Shown one piece after another: positions 6,575 to 6,915 of a stretch of 6,915 nucleotides of DNA. The notes below the pieces were generated by a model. It was given only the letters and a program-made list of their open reading frames with translations, was not told the DNA's origin and ran no database searches. The position numbers and the translations under genes were made by a program. The stretch is from positions 1-6,915 of the forward strand of contig JAISYY010000176.1 of assembly GCA_031269635.1 (NCBI GenBank). The letters are read 5' to 3'. Source of the DNA: Tannerella sp. (GTDB taxonomy: Bacteria; Bacteroidota; Bacteroidia; Bacteroidales; Tannerellaceae). Positions within the stretch are counted from its first letter, which is position 1. Every line of letters starts with the position of its first letter.

Positions 6575-6905
6575 TTACCTTTGTTTTTTCGATTTCAATG
6601 TTTTGTGATAGTTCATTACGGCTATGGCTGCCGGCATAATTATTATGCCTGCAACCTGTAACGGGCTGATGCGTTCGTTCAGTACCACATTCGCACAGAG
6701 AACAGCCACGGGGAGTTCTACGGTCATAAGAATGGAACTGATTCCTGCGCCGATCTTGGGAATGCCGGTTGCAAACAGAGCGGTCGGGACTTTCGGCGGC
6801 ATTATAACCCCAAGCGTACGACAGTTTCACAAACGAAGACATCGTACCATACATGGCTCCCCCGAGAAGAACCATGAAAATATATTTGATATCCTCAAAA
6901 ATCAT
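6575..6905 (-). pseudogene. EamA/DMT-family transporter pseudogene with internal deletion and frameshift
   Basis: Two pieces of one transporter lie in different frames. The first (ATG at 6905 to about 6792) encodes an N-terminal EamA start: MVLLGGAMYGTMSSFVKL then SYAWGYNAAE, i.e. the first membrane helix. The second (about 6790 to the TAA at 6577-6575) encodes the C-terminal end: PTALFATGIPKIGAGISS, then ILMTVELPVAVLCANVVL, NERISPLQ, a last hydrophobic helix and a Lys-rich tail, the normal finish of EamA proteins. Intact members have about 300 residues in ten helices; here roughly 38 plus 71 remain, so about 190 codons are missing, and the junction near 6790 is out of frame. The family exports metabolites or drugs across the inner membrane. 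The remnant cannot form a transporter. The gene is convergent with the asparagine-synthase-like gene; its promoter lies beyond the right edge. Confidence 0.85.
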
Positions 6906-6915
6906 TTATTTTTTT

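Noticed and set aside
6543..6905. A 120-residue minus-strand ORF reading from the EamA start through to 6543
   Set aside because: After about residue 38 it reads the C-terminal EamA segment in the wrong frame, giving a nonsense tail; it is the product of the frameshifted deletion, not a separate gene.

Overview
The window looks like chromosomal DNA from a member of the Bacteroidota, most likely the order Bacteroidales. Three things point there. The protein relatives I recognise are Bacteroidales-type: an OmpH/Skp C-terminus, an M20 deacylase of the arginine pathway, an EamA transporter and an outer-membrane barrel. The promoter-like sites match the Bacteroidetes pattern (TTTG or TTG near -33, TAnnTTTG near -7). 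Gene starts lack Shine-Dalgarno sites and sit in A/T-rich leaders. No rRNA, tRNA, CRISPR array or insertion sequence was seen.

Layout from left to right: (1) the last 30 codons of a plus-strand OmpH/Skp-like periplasmic protein, closed by a strong intrinsic terminator; (2) an AT-rich spacer of about 210 bp with a plus-strand promoter-like element and a possible 15-codon ORF; (3) a minus-strand operon read right to left, ribF (FAD/FMN synthesis), an M20 deacylase probably of the arginine pathway, and a MATE/Wzx-like multi-spanning membrane protein, with 10 and 35 nt spacers and a clear promoter in front of ribF; (4) a minus-strand secreted outer-membrane beta-barrel protein of unknown role; (5) a divergent promoter region; (6) a plus-strand asparagine-synthase-like amide ligase; (7) at the right edge, a minus-strand EamA/DMT transporter pseudogene that has lost its middle.

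The genes do not form one obvious pathway; ribF and the deacylase are housekeeping. The most interesting gene is the asparagine-synthase-like protein at 4649-6550. Its ATP-binding synthetase half has its main motifs, but its N-terminal glutaminase half begins Met-Asn-Gly instead of Met-Cys-Gly, and the usual NGEIYN glutamine-binding motif reads EGRLIN. It should not release ammonia from glutamine by the normal mechanism. It may use free ammonia, or, like beta-lactam synthetase, carbapenam synthetase and lasso-peptide cyclases, join another amine to an activated carboxylate. No precursor peptide, transglutaminase-like protease or other biosynthetic partner is visible, so its substrate is open.

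Second in interest is the decayed EamA transporter, whose two ends are joined by a roughly 190-codon deletion that also shifts the frame.
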